Below are positions 48,700 to 61,950 of a stretch of 64,000 nucleotides of DNA, piece after piece. Source of the stretch: Rhizophagus clarus (Eukaryota; Glomeromycota; Glomeromycetes; Glomerales; Glomeraceae); contig BLAL01000075.1 of assembly GCA_015698045.1 (NCBI GenBank), positions 186,001 to 250,000 on the forward strand. The letters are read 5' to 3'. Position 1 is the first letter of the stretch; every line of letters starts with the position of its first letter. Both the position numbers and the translations under genes were made by a program. The notes under the pieces were generated by a model that saw only the letters and a list, made by a program, of their open reading frames with translations, was not told the DNA's origin and did no database searches.

Positions 48700-51600
48700 G
48701 TAGTCCATGCCCGAGGAAATAATCGAAGAAGGGAGAAACCTGAGCCTATTCAAACTTCCATTCCGCAAGACAAAAATCAAGAGAATGATTCCAAAACAGG
48801 TCCCAGCCAATCAACCAAAGCAAATGAAGAAGAGCAGACAGGACCTAGTGAGGTCACTCAAGGTAAGTTTATTGATAGACATGCAAGAAAACCTAGAGAG
48901 CATATGAAAACATGGGGTGCCAGATTGCACCGAAGATGGTTCGAAGTTACTGGCAAAGAACTTGATTTACCACTAAACTTAAAAGAATGTCAGCGTCTAC
49001 ATCATGATCTATTACAAGTTGATGATGAGGCTTTCGAGGAAAATATTCCTCAAGAAGTGGGACCTAGAGAGGTTGAGCAATAAGATGCTCAAGAGCAAGA
49101 CGCAATCCCAAAGGAACCTACTCAGAAGGATATTATCTTTAAAGAATGTCCAGTTGGAAGGGATCCAGAAAGACCGCATAGAAATCGTTCTTTAATGAGC
49201 AAATGGGTGGGCAAAATCCCCCATCCAAATAACAATCCAACATATGCATTTATTCAACCAATAGCTAAGCCAGAAGAATATAAAAAATTACCATACATGC
49301 CTCAACTTATAGGATTAATTCGTCCAAAAATAAAGGAAGTTCTTCAAATAGAGCTTTATAAAAAAGATCAAATAAAATCAGCCATAGTAGTATTGTGCCA
49401 ATATTCAATTGCTAAAAGAAAGCCAGATGATACAAGCGAACCAACAGAAGTAGAGAAATATCATAGAGAAAATATGCGACCAATTCTTTTAAAAGAGAAT
49501 ATAAAGGAGCACATAACCAAAACTATTGGGGAAATAGATGTGCAAATTGAGGAAACATTAAAGAAAGGATCTTGTTATATTCTTGAACTAATTCTTGAAA
49601 TATATATTGAAACATATACACTTCGTAGAGCCCTTGAAGGGTCTTACAATCCTACTCCCCCAAAGCTTGCTAACAAAAAGTGTACCATCAATCCAGACAA
49701 TCAAGGTCTTATAGATCCAGAAACAAATAAACCATCTGAGAAATGTCTTCAAGGGGCATTAGGTGCATATTTTGCATATCAGGATGGATATACAGACCAC
49801 TTAGGTCATCGTATATTTAGGGCAAAGAATCTTAAACCATATCTAGAGCGGATAAAGTTGGATGGTATCCCCATGCCAACACCAGTTTCCCCTCACATCT
49901 TTAATAAAATCGAGGAGATGAATCCTGATATTTCCATAAATGTCTGGAATTGGAAGGAGGAAACAGCTACTCTCAAACCCGTTATTTATAGTAAGAACTA
50001 TAACAGACCACATATTATCCATCTTATGGCCCTTACAGATATTGCAAAATCTGAAGAAGGAAAATATGGGCAAAAGAATCACTTTCTATGGATTAAGAAC
50101 CCAGATGGGTTAGTATATAAGGATAATGCTCACAAAGATAAAAAGCATCTTTGCAACCGATGTTTCCAAAGTTTTACTTCTGAAAAATCCCTAGACCACC
50201 ATCAGGAATGGTGTTTTGGACTGGGTGAAGCCCCACAAAGAGTCACAATGCCTGTAAAAGATGTTAATGACTTTGAAGAATTCAGAAACTATGGACGTCA
50301 GATCAATGCCCCATGTGTCATTATAGCAGATTTCGAGTCATTAAAAAAGAAGTATGACACACATTATGGTGGAAATATGCGAAAGTTAGCAGAGGAAGAA
50401 GCTAATAGTTTTAGCTATTCAGTCCACTGGATTGATACTGGAGAAACATGGGGCCCATTCTTATATCGTAGAGAAAATGCCACAGAAGAATTCATCTGAA
50501 AGATCGATCAAGAATTGATAGAAATAAATAGGGTCTTAGCTGTTAAGCATGAGCGTATTATTACAGATGACTACCAAAGAAGATTCAAGGAGGCTGATCG
50601 GTGTTGGATCTGTGAAGACAAGTTCAGTATAGATACAGATGTGATTAATATGTTAGAAAGAAAGATTGCAAATCTTACTGCCAAGCTTACAGAAATTGTT
50701 CAGGATCCTATATCATATAATAAGATGGCTTCACCTAGAGATATATCTAAGAGAATCTTAGAAATGGAAAAGAATAACGTATTAGAAAAGGATCTCAAAA
50801 ATCTCTATACAGAGTTGCTAAAAGCTGTTAAGAATCCCGAAGACTATAAATCCCTAAAATCTGCTTTAAGTAAAGCCCAAGCTGATTTAGCTAAAGAAGA
50901 AGCTAGGGATAAAAAAGTCTGGGATCACTGTCATATCACAGGTGAGTTCCGAGGGGCATCTCACAATTCATGTAATCTTAAACTTCAGATTGAGCCATGG
51001 AAGACACCAATCCCAGTTATATTTCACAACTTCCGGGGATATGACTCTCACTTGGTTTGTGAATCTATCGGACGCTCAGCTAATTCTCTTCAAATCTCAG
51101 TCATTGCTGAAACCTTTGAACGATACAAGTCAATAAAGGTAGGTCAACTTAAGTATATTGATAGTATGCAGTTCATGAATAGTAGCTTGGCCAATCTTAC
51201 AAAAAATTTGGGAGATAACCACCCAATTACAACCGAGTATTTCAAGAAGCAAGGCTATACAACCGAACAGATTTCCCTAGCATATCGTAAGGGAGTCTTT
51301 CCTTATGAGTATATTACTTCTCATGACCGATTCAAGAAAACAGAACTACCTCCAATTCAAGAATTTCATAGTGTCTTTGGAGGTAAGATTTCTCAAGAGG
51401 ATTATGAGCATGCCCAGAAGGTATGGAAGGAATCCGGATGCAAAAACTTAGGAGAATATAATGATCTTTATCTCAAGATAGACGTGCTTAGTCTAGCAGA
51501 TGTCTGGACAACATTTCGAAAAACATCCATGCATCATTATGGTCTTGATTCCAGCCATTATGTATCCGCGCCTTCACTATCCTGGGATGCCATGCTTAAG

Positions 51601-53190
51601 ATGACCAAGGTCAAGATCGAACTATCCACAGAAATGGCAATGCATGACTTCATTGAAAAGGCCAAGCGGGGTGGTATTGCTATGGCAGTACATAGACATT
51701 TTAAAATAATCCTAGCATTGGAGAGGAATTCGATCCATCCCAACCCACAACATGGATCTCATATGTCGATGCAAATAATCTTTATGGATGGGCAATGAGT
51801 CAGTTTCTCCCAGTTGGAAATTATAAATGGGTTGCTAGTCGGGAATATCTAAAGAATAATCCCAAAATGCAAAAGAAATATCTTGAAATGATTCTTAAGA
51901 CTAGGGCAGATGCACAACGTGGATTCTTCCTAATGATTAATTCTCATTTCCCCTTAAAAACTCACAACTATTTAAGGGATTTACCACCAGCTGTGGAAAA
52001 TGTCGCAGTAAAAAAGGATATGCTATGCCCATACAATACCAAGCTTGTGAATGATATGGATGGTGGGCGATTCTATGCAACAGAAAAACTAGTCCCTCAT
52101 CTTGGCCCATGAAAAAATTATGTCATTCATTATCAAGAGCTCCAGTATTATATAAAGTTAGGCATGGTTGTAGATGAGGTCACAGAAATCTTGTCATTCG
52201 ACCAGATGAATTGGTTGGCCCCATATATTGCTAAGAATACAGAGTTGCGCCAGAAAGCCAAGAATGCTTTCGAAAAAGACTTCTTCAAGCTCATGAATAA
52301 TTCAGTATATGGCAAGACTATGGAAAATGTCTGAAAGTACCAGGATGTTAAGATCATGGCCTGTAATAATGAGTCAGATGAGAAGAAGTTTCTCAAGAAA
52401 ATACGTAGTCCAAATTTCAAGTATGGCAGACTGCTTGAAGATACACTAGTAGGCGCACATATGGGAAAGGCAAGTGTAGTTCTCAACAAGCCTATCATAG
52501 TTGGAGCATCCGTTTTGGGACTTAGCAAGCTCCTAATGTACCGCTTTTGGTATAACTATGTAAAGGAAAAATATGGGGATAAGGCTAGACTTGGATATAT
52601 GGATACTGATTCCTTTATATTTATGGTTGAGACTGAAGATATCTATAAAGATATGGCAGAGCGACCAGACATCTTTAATCTTAATGATTCAAAAACTATT
52701 GGGCTTTTCAAAGATGAGACTCCAGAAAATGTGATTACTGAGTCATTTCACATCCGGGCAAAATCATACCACTACGTCTTGGCTGATAAATCCACAAAGT
52801 CGAAGCATAAAGGAGGCAGCAAGAAGGGTATGAATGAAATGGCAGAGAACACATATCCCAAAAGTAAATCCCATTAATTCAAGTATATCGGGATTGTCTA
52901 TTCCAGAAAAAGGTATTCTATGCCAAGAATATAGGATTCCGATCAAAAGATCATATTATATCTTTGGTCGAGTCTGAAAAGAAGGCTCTCTGTCCCATAG
53001 ATACTAAGCACTGGATATTATCAGATGGGATAACTACTTTACCATATTTCCATTGGTGCATTATGTTTTATAAGAATATGATAAAAGCTGATATTCCTCA
53101 TGAACAGGCAGAAAAAAGAGCTATGAGAACCAAGCTCCCAGAGAAATATCTAAACGAATGTGTGTCTCACATATCTAGCCTTCAGACATA
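48700..53190 (+). pseudogene. fossil B-family DNA polymerase (part of the nested element)
   Basis: Family evidence: a Cys/His-rich domain (KHLCNRCFQSF ... HHQEWC), a segment with VIIADFESL fitting the exonuclease Asp motif, the DHCHITGEFRGASHNSCN signature with VIFHNFRGYDSH, the region LKIDVLSLADVW, a palm segment with NNSVYGKTMENV, and a polymerase motif C of the form YMDTDSF. These are the landmarks of protein-primed polymerases in Polinton-like elements. The gene is broken and should be treated as a fossil. Confidence 0.7.
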
Positions 53191-53219
53191 AGCTAGATAG
53201 TGATGTGTAGTCAGATCAC

Positions 53220-54400
53220 ATACATTATTATATTATTTTTTTCTTCTCATTAATTAGACTAACTTCTGCAGTACCGAAGGTAAGAATGGAAAGCGATCGC
53301 CAAGCCAAAAGGATCCCAGAGGGACCAAGTAAAAAAGATTTATCCAATAATTTACCTAGCGATCTGGAGGAGGTAACCAAAGTATTTGAGAAAAATTTGG
53401 AGAGACTAGAAAACCTTGTAAAATTGTTTAAAAGTGATGTGAATAAAATGTTTGATATTTCTAATTCCAGTTTTCCAAGCAGTTCGATTAATGCTAGTCC
53501 AGAGAAATGATCATCATCTCGGAAGAATTGCTGAGCCATGCATTGCGCCTTTGGCCAAATTGTGCGACAAAATAAATTTTTTCCTCAAACAAACATGAGA
53601 AAAATGTGAAAGAAGGGTCTAGTTGCAACACAGGGCCTACCATATAAGTAAATAATAACATCAAAACCATATGTTATGGAGGGCTGAGGGAGTCACAATT
53701 TTGACATCGTCAGGCGTAAACCAACTATATGTCTTGCAAAGTAGATTTCCATGTGAAAAGGTATGATAATTTTGTTTCCATGTGCTTTTATAGAACTCTT
53801 GGCATCAGACGACAATATTAATCATATACCTGCTGGCTTTTTATTATTCCACGAGCTCAGAAACAAATATAAAGTGTGAAAATACAGGTAGAAGTTGAGT
53901 CAACCTTCCCGCATAAAATTATGGTATGTATATGTTAAAAGACGTGCTTTCATGCGAGCAAAGCTTTTCCTCACTATAAACATTGTATTTAGGAAAGCAC
54001 AAACGAAATCACTCTTAACTGTATTATTGTTCCTATTGGTCCACTTCATGGTCTTCAACTTGGTGAAGTTACCCCAATCGTTACAGTTAACAAGAATCAA
54101 ACAGTTAGTGTACTTGAAGTCATAATTCAAAACACATTGCGGGCACCATTTAATAGTGTTCGCTTAAAACTTTTTCGAACTCCTGAGAGATGCGTATGCA
54201 ACCGCAAGACTTGGTTTCCTCTTTTTTTAATACACAACATCAATTAGAGCATTATCATATCATTGTTCATCCGTTGCAAGAATAATTTTGTATCGTGTAG
54301 TGTGATAGGCCTAGACGTTATGTATCACAGGCAAAGTCCCAAACATTTGTATTTATTTTTGTATAATATATTAAAAAAAATTTTTCTTGGCAAATGGAAT
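53220..54400. other. unassigned part of the nested fossil element
   Basis: Between the polymerase and the minus-strand parts is a short helical open stretch (53286-53510, rich in Lys, Glu, Ser and Leu). The rest is non-coding DNA with no family signature. Confidence 0.35.
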
Positions 54401-54670
54401 CTCATTCAAAAACTTCAAAAGGCTATATTATACCAAAAATAGCCGAATAGGCACTGTATTTTTTTCCTGATTGCTGTCTGAACATTGTTCGATCTGTGAT
54501 GAAACACTGTCTGAAACACTGTCAGAACACTGTCCGATCTGTGATGAAACACTGTTTGAACACTTAACTGTTTTATAATGCTGTTTTAACCTACAGGGAA
54601 AACGGAATTCTTTACCACAATGCATGCATGTACGGTCTGCTAGTTTTTTTTTACAGGTTCTGGCTCTTTC

Positions 54671-55445
54671 CTACAGTAAAAACATTACGCTGAGATTTGT
54701 GAACAGATAGGGGATGGTAATAGTCTTCCCATTTTGAGTTGCCTTGAATTCCCCCTTTACTAAGGGTTCCCATTCTGCACGATACTGCCATTGAATTCCA
54801 AGAATAAATAGGGATAGTTCTTTTCCATTATCATCATATTCTGTAGGAACGACAGAGAATTCATCTGAAATGGTGTCTCTATTTTCTCCATCCTCAATAG
54901 TTACAGGAACACTATAAACTGTACCAAGAGAATGGGACTTACTTGCAACTCCATTAAGGCTATGAATCTTTTTCTTATCTATTTTTAGACCCAAATGCTT
55001 TGCAACATTTTCTGAGACTATTGATGAGTCCGATCCACTATCAATCATTGCATAGGGTATAGTCACATTTCCTACCCTACAGGAGATGGTTGCAACATCA
55101 TCAGCATCCTTTATTTGTAAAAAATTTATCTCTAAGGGCTTTGGCCAATATATGTGACTATTTTTTTTTTGAGCCGATGCATAAGCCTTAATAGCATGAT
55201 TTAACCGAATGCTTTCTGGCATAACATAGCTAGAAGAAGCAGTATTAATTTCCTTAATTTTAGATTCATTATTGGGAACTTGTAAAAGAGGCTTCTGCTC
55301 ACTATTTACTGCCTGCAATAGTGGAAATAAGATGTTTTCGAATTTACTTGCAACAATTCTCCATGCTGATTCCCTTCTTTTAACCGTATCATTTGGCATA
55401 CTAACTTTAACAAACATAAAGAAGACGTACCATAAAAGTGGTAGA
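54671..55445 (-). pseudogene. fossil retropepsin-like protease segment (part of the nested element)
   Basis: A minus-strand segment carries YAMIDSGSDSSIVSENVAKH, the D-S/T-G catalytic motif of retropepsin-like aspartic proteases, followed by a hydrophobic strand pattern (FILGIQW) fitting the ILG flap-partner motif. It is preceded by a Lys/Gln-rich region. It lies at the right end of the nested element, running opposite to the polymerase. Whether it belongs to the same element or to an earlier insertion is uncertain. Confidence 0.55.
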
Positions 55446-56202
55446 AGTACCAAGATCCTTTTCAGTCAAAAACATTAAGGACATCTTCACCACATACGGA
55501 AAAATTAAAAATATATTCCGGGTAGATAAATCTACCAACAACCATAGACAAAACCCCTCAGGCCAAACTAGACGTTCAGCGAATTATAACACCTTCTTTA
55601 TAGAATTCCAAAACAAAGAAACCGCCCAAAAATTTTTCAAAGAAGCAATCTGGACGGTCAAAATAGATTGTTACCTCGTAAAGATCCTCCCAGCAGACCC
55701 TGAAAATATAGAATACAAAAACCGTACTTTATTCAAATACAAAATTACAGGTCTACATATCGATACTAACTTCTACGACCTAGAACCCATCATCAACAAA
55801 ATCAAAGGGAAAACATGCACATTACCTGAAGTCAATCCCAAACAAATAACCAGAACCGCTTACATCAATGTTCATAGTGAAGACTACGAAAAGAAAATCA
55901 GGATAGTCAATGTCAACACGAATAGACAAATCTACATTACACCTATAGATACACCCACATGCACAGTATGTGGACACTTCGAACATGACTATACTAATTG
56001 CACAAACAAAGACAAAATAGAAACCTTCCTCCGTAATCCAAAGGAAGCCAAAATTACCCTGGATAACAATATCAAGTCATCCGCTCCCTACTCGTCCAAA
56101 AGAGGTAGAAATTTCTCGTTCAATAATGAAGCACAAATCAACAAACCATCTAAGAATGTTTCATACAACCATGAACACGATCAAACAAACACACACCACT
56201 AA
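55446..56202 (+). pseudogene. LINE ORF1, RRM and zinc-knuckle part
   Basis: This resumes after the insert with VEVPRSFSVKNIKDIFTTYG, an RRM-like nucleic-acid-binding domain typical of LINE ORF1 (beta1, helix, KIKNIFRVD, NTFFIEFQNKETAQKFF). A second similar domain follows, then a CX2CX4HX4C knuckle (CTVCGHFEHDYTNC) and a basic Ser/Asn tail. A TAA ends the frame at 56200-56202, though ORF1-like coding continues after it. Confidence 0.75.
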
Positions 56203-56886
56203 CGCTCCAGAAGTCGATCGAGAAAGAATTTTATGAACGACCTCTACCATTGGGAAAAAAATAATAACACAGATCACACAAATAATAGTAACAAAATTAC
56301 TCAAATAGAAAATAACCTCGCCCACTTAACGTCAAGAGTTAACAAAATCAAACTCACCTAACAACAACACGAACAAGCTCTTACTTCTATCAATAAGCAA
56401 TATAAAGAGGTCATGGATAAAATTCAAGACATCCAAAATACCCTAGAATCTATCAATCGCATCGATCAAATGCAGAACACCATTCTGCAAATGGTCAAAG
56501 AAATAAAAAACCAACAATCCACAAATAAAAGAAACTCTCGCTCGTCCTCCCCAAGATTTTCTCAAAACCACCCCAGAAGAAAATCGGCTGACGAATTCAA
56601 CCTCAACACACCAAAACCACGATCCAGACAATACCAAACTAGCCCCCTTACTAGCCATAATTCACACGAACAGCAACCTGACTTTAACTCAGACTATCAA
56701 GAATACCAAGCACAGCAATCGGAAACTAGCTCCCAACAAGAGTATTTCCCTCCCCACAATGAAGAAATGGACGACATAGATATACACACAGTCATAGCGA
56801 ACTCAGAAACCACAGACCAACCAACATTCAACATATTTAATCTCATTCCAACCAACTGGGGTATGTACCCCAGAAGGGGACAATGA
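56203..56886 (+). pseudogene. LINE ORF1, C-terminal coiled-coil and disordered tail
   Basis: After one or more stops, the frame at 56413-56886 reads MDKIQDIQNTLESINRIDQM, a short coiled coil. A Ser/Arg/Gln-rich tail follows (RNSRSSSPRFSQNHPRRKSA) and ends at YPRRGQ. Upstream, 56220-56400 also codes for helical Asn/Lys-rich sequence. This probably mediates ORF1 self-association. Confidence 0.6.
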
Positions 56887-58273
56887 ACTCCCATCCCTCG
56901 GCCTCTTCTTTTTCAGACTTATTCGACTAATCCATAATGATTTTAACAGAAAAACAGATAAGATATCACATCGAAAACTAATAATATAATTCTTTTTATG
57001 ATGGACAACAACAATATAGAAAATACTTTTAGTGCGCAACAATTGAATCTAGATACGAATCAAAACAATACTCATCAATTTTACAACACACCCAATTAAT
57101 AATAACAAAGATCTTTTGATACTTAATAACATTAATGACTTACTCCCAGATCATTATCCTTCTTATTCTACTAACAATAATAATCATTATACGACAGATT
57201 ACCTCAAAATAGGATCACTCAATATACAAAGAGGATTCCAAACAAAACTAAACTTTATAACAGACTTTTTTATTACTCACAATTTTGCAATATTAGGTTT
57301 AACGGAAATCGGTATTACCCAACCCCACCTTTTTCCCTTAAAGCAACTCATACCCATATATAATCCAGCTCTTAATAACGATCCCTCACACCCTTCAGGT
57401 TACCTCACTCTTATCAAAGACACCAATGGAGACCCATTCAACGATCCAAGTAGTGGTGTCGTCATCCTCCTAACTGAACGACTCACAAAACACTTAGGAA
57501 AAATTCGGACATATAAAGGAAGATGCATAGAAATAGAACTTCACTTCAAAAATCTACACTTATTAATCATTAACACTTATATCCACGCCAATAATCAAAA
57601 GAAAGAACAAATCCTGGATATATACAATCATATCAACCAATCTATTAATAAACACAAAACTCTACCACACAGCCACATAATTATAATGGGCGGTTTCAAC
57701 GCCAACCCTAAAGGGACTCCGTCTTACACACCCTCATGGAAAAAAGAAATTTTCCGCTCCTTCAAAAAACATCACCTAATTAACACCATAAAATTTTTTC
57801 ATGACAATCTATTACCAACTAGGGTCAACAGAGAAGGACCAATACCTACTTCAGCGATCGATCACATTTACACCTCTCAACATATCATTGAGAATACATT
57901 TTTCTCTGATGTTCACACGATCAATCCCAACCTAGAATTCACAACTGACCACAAAGCTCCATTCATAATCATAGACGTCAACCTTTTTTTCTTTCACAAA
58001 ACACTCAAAACACAAAACAATCTGATTACACACCGACCGTCACAATGGAAAAAATTAAAATATAATTATAACCAAATGGATGAAGAAAAATGGAAGATCT
58101 ACACCAAGCGTTCTTCATCACACCTAAACAAAAATATACACCAATGGCTCCCAGACGCATATTCTGAGATTAGACCCTCTAAATATCGCGTCAACAAGAA
58201 ATGGAAAATAATCAAATACTCCATCAAAGCTACCAATTACGACAACATAGTGCCATTAAAACCATACAAATAA
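56887..58273 (+). pseudogene. LINE ORF2, apurinic-like endonuclease domain
   Basis: ORF2 probably starts at the ATG at 56998 (MMDNNNIENTF), with a shift or stop before 57116, after which 385 residues are open. Endonuclease/exonuclease/phosphatase motifs follow in order: IGSLNIQRGF, LTEIGI, IINTYIHANN, IIMGGFNANP, SAIDHIY and TTDHKAPF. The GDFN motif reads GGFN, so a catalytic Asp is lost. The domain nicks target DNA to prime reverse transcription. Confidence 0.8.
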
Positions 58274-59755
58274 TTTTCACATTATAAAAATGATACACCC
58301 CTACCTATAAGATGCTTCAAAAATAAGATTATTGTTATACATAATACAATATCACGTTTCAGTAAAAGCAAACTGGAACATATCAACCAGACGTCGTTCG
58401 AATCAATCAGTTCCAAGAAATGGAACGATTATTGGTCTAATTGGCCCTCACTCAGGTGGAACCTATATAATATTAACAAACTCTTTGAAATACCAGTTTT
58501 TACACAATTACCCTTACAAATTTCCCGTGCAAACTTTAAACAAACCAAACATATTATCCAAAAAGGACTCTATACTTGTAAAGAGCTACTCAAAGATCAT
58601 CAACTAAAGTACGACCTCAACAATATTGACAAATATATAATACAAAGAAATAATAATATCATTTCCAATCAAAGGAAAATGATTAACTCTATATTGGACC
58701 GTAAACCAAGAACCATACATTTAGATCGTCTAATTATCACAGATCCTAACACACAAGCACAAACTTTGACAAGATGCCCAGTGACTATAGCATCCCATGT
58801 CAATGAACATTTTCAAACCCTTGGTCAATCAGCACAAAACATTGAATCAACACCAAATTATCACTCTACCGATGACATACCTCACAAATTTAGAGAGATA
58901 TATCAGCGTATACTACAGATACTCCCAAATACTTACGACTCCGTCCTCGCTCTGATAACATTAGAAGAAGTAACCTCGACCGTCTCTTCGTTGCCTAACC
59001 ACAAAGCTTCTGGCGTTTCAGGCATTACATACGAGGACATCAAACATTTACACACAAACTTTTTTGATTTCATAGTTAACTTCTTCAATGATATCTTGTC
59101 CTCAGGTTTTCTCCCAAACGGCTGGAATAATGCTCACCTTTATCCAATACCAAAGCCAACAGACTGGGGTAACGATATCAAGAATACCCATCCCATAATT
59201 CTTTTAGAAACCTTTCATAAACTTTTTATAAAAATAATAACTTCTCATCTCCATAACGTATTATCCAACGCCAACATCCTCCAACCAAATAACAGAGCAG
59301 GGCTATCGGGTGAATCAACATTTCAACCACTCCAACATCTCACCCATACCATCGAAATGGCGAACCTCAAAAACCACAAACAAGAACTTTGGATTGGCTT
59401 ACAAGACCTTTCCAAAGCCTATGACAGAATCAACACCTCTCTCCTCAAACTCTCCTTACAACGTATTGGTATCCCCAATAAAATCAACGCTCTCATCCTT
59501 CAACTTTTTACTAATCGTTATAACCAAGTAATCACACCAATAGGATACACTCCTCAATACAAAGTCATCCAAGGGATCGACCAAGGCGAAGTTATAAGTC
59601 CCCTAATGTGGATTGTTTATTATGACCCTTCATTCGCCTACATTAACACAGCTCCCATCCCGGAGGAAGACCGATTCACAATTTCTGTCATCAGAAAGAA
59701 AAATATATGGGACTCTTCAACAGACCGAAATATTAAATATACCCTCTCTGTATAA
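58274..59755 (+). pseudogene. LINE ORF2, reverse transcriptase fingers and palm
   Basis: The region 58332-58607 is a shifted linker between endonuclease and reverse transcriptase. The main frame, 58679-59755 (358 residues), contains LPNHKASGVSGITYEDIKHL (motif 1), WNNAHLYPIPKP, LSGESTFQPL, LQDLSKAYDRI (motif A with catalytic Asp) and GIDQGEVISPLMW (motif B). A TAA at 59753-59755 falls just before motif C. Confidence 0.85.
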
Positions 59756-61312
59756 GGATACTTAGATGACACCACGTGGGTTGCCCCATCTTTCCCGGCG
59801 CTCAACCGTTTACTATCAATGGCCGAAGAGTTCTATAAAATAGCAAACATCAAAATTAACAAGGACAAGTACCGTATTTTAACCAATAACAATTCCCTAG
59901 CGAACAAACCGGTACAAATCCAAATACAAGGAGAAACTTGGACCACCACAACACTAAGCCGTAAGGATTGTGCCAAAATCCTAGGCATCTATGTTAACGC
60001 ATTCACCAATCCACGCCCTAATATCAACAAACTTATTTCAACCGCAAAATTTTTCGCTAGTATACTCAGAAAGAAAAAAATCACCCACAATCATATCATA
60101 TACATCGTTAATAAAATATTAATCCCCATTTTAGAATATAGAAATCAATTTTCTTTTCTCATCTATCAGGAATGTGAAAACATACTCGCTCCCATAAAAA
60201 AAATCTTTAAACATAGTCTCCACTTACCCTTAACACCCCAGACAATATAATTTATAATAACATGTTCCCGTCAATCACTAACTTCTTTTTTAACCAAATC
60301 TGCAGCCATTTATCTCTGACTCAATTGCTATTCAACTCCCCCTCACTACGCTTGATAGCACTCCAGCAAATACTTACCGCTATGGAAATTTTATGGACAG
60401 CAGATTACCCTTCAAAGGACGAACTCACATTATTGGCTCCCCTCAAACTTTATGATACGCTTCTCCTCAAAAGAATTTATGCGTTCAGTTCTATTAACTT
60501 ACTCTTTATACCAAATATCGACATTAAAATTACAGGAGGATACTCTCCCATAATACAACACATCCCAAATTTATCAAAATCAGACCTCACTAGCCTTCGA
60601 GCAAAACATCTATTATTTTTAGACCAAGTCAGCTCGGAAGATGGTAGTTTTCTTTGACCATACCAAGACATCAAAATATTAAACAACAAAAAATGGACTG
60701 GCCGCACTCCCACTGGTACCAGAAATTACTATCCACCACATGGTCCACATCCTTCATGAAATATATCACACCCATGCCAGTTCTGCCAATTCAACGTCTG
60801 ATTCACCGTTCCCCTGAAATAAGAGATTGCTCAACGTATAACCCACATAATGAATGGATCATAACGTGGGACGCTCACACTTCTGATATTATTTACGGCA
60901 AATCTATCACACAAACAAATCACCCAGGTTCCCGATCTATTACTCAGATCCAACATTACATTCATGCATATGTGGAAAATTTTTCTCCCAATAACTTCAC
61001 CATCACGAACGCTTCGACTTCAAGGAGGATAACTTCATTTCTTCGACTGTGCAAAGGGTATTCCCGTCATGCTTATAACGTCTCCAACCCTTTTATATGC
61101 ACATTATATTTATCCACCACCAAGTTACTAACTATCAAGGTGTACCATCCCCTCCACGTCCCAGCACACATTACCTTCCCAAAAAAGACATGGAAATTCC
61201 CAATGACACACCATCACACTTTACGTACTATAGCGTACAATGATTACCAAAGATACAGCATGATAACAATTTCCTTACCCCTATTATCCCTGTTCCTAGG
61301 GAATATTCACCA
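59756..61312 (+). pseudogene. LINE ORF2, reverse transcriptase motif C, thumb and connection
   Basis: Directly after the stop, in the same frame, comes GYLDDTTWVAP, the catalytic YxDD box, then the palm end (INKDKYRILTNNNS) and the thumb, open to 60250. Further pieces at 60262-60657 and 60654-61316 cover the connection region in other frames (for example FITMEILWTADYP-like sequence and PVLPIQRLIHRS). Several frameshifts and stops are present. Confidence 0.75.
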
Positions 61313-61950
61313 ATGACACTTTCTATATATAATAAAAATCCCATTCTTAATCCCTTATCCCCCCTTTATATAAAAAATTTAGTTATAGGATTTGACCAAA
61401 TTATAGATAGACTACTATTTTTAGCACATCAATTTATTAATTTTTTAGATTTATCCTTTTACACAGATGGTTCTCTTTTCCAAGAAGGTCCCCGCAAATC
61501 TATTATGAGTTTCGCATGGATCGAAACAACTATGTCAAGTCCTATCCCCTTCCAAGGCGCGACTATGTTCCAGCCTTCGTCAACCACGGCTGAAACCTTC
61601 GCTGTCCTCACTGTATTAATGGTTTTCCTGGTCAACTCATGCATCAACATCTTTATGGACTCACTTAATACCATTCACAATTACCATAAGTTCTCGCAGG
61701 TTGGTTTCTCTACTCGCCAAAAGCTCAAATTCACCACCTATCCTGTTTGGTCTCTACTGATTGAACAAAAACACCTCACAGTCACTTTTACTAAAGTTAA
61801 ATCCCATTCAGAAAATGTTTTTAACGATTAAGCGGATCAATTATCAAAAACTGCCACAAACTTATCACCCATATTTCTCTCCCCAAAGTCTGATCCTTCA
61901 GCCTTAAAGACTGCCACATTTAATTACCTAGGTCCTCTATATGGTAATAT
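61313..61950 (+). pseudogene. LINE ORF2, RNase H domain
   Basis: RNase H motifs appear in order: FYTDGSLF (first Asp), TTAETFAVL (Glu), IFMDSLNTI (Asp) and KVKSHSENVFND followed by a TAA and then ADQLSKTA. The stop sits where the final NDxAD motif is expected, so the last catalytic Asp is beyond the stop. The domain removes RNA from the RNA-DNA hybrid during insertion. Confidence 0.82.

Larger units (their letters stand above)
47617..55445. mobile_element. fossil DNA-polymerase-B element of Polinton/Maverick type, nested in the LINE
   Basis: About 7.8 kb of foreign DNA splits LINE ORF1. Recognisable parts: a short C2H2 zinc-finger segment near 48.55 kb; a protein-primed B-family DNA polymerase on the plus strand (about 48.7-53.2 kb); a C2H2-like segment (about 54.5-54.6 kb) and a retropepsin-like segment (about 54.7-55.45 kb) on the minus strand. 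The polymerase type is that of Polintons and linear plasmids. No capsid, integrase or packaging ATPase was recognised and no terminal inverted repeats could be matched, so the family call is provisional. The element is broken, with roughly half a dozen breaks in the polymerase region. It is younger than, or was carried within, the host LINE copy. The ends are approximate. Confidence 0.65.

Noticed and set aside
47617-55445. Terminal inverted repeats and target duplication for the nested fossil
   Set aside because: The two edges share at most three or four bases next to the junction and no convincing inverted match, so the boundaries stay approximate.
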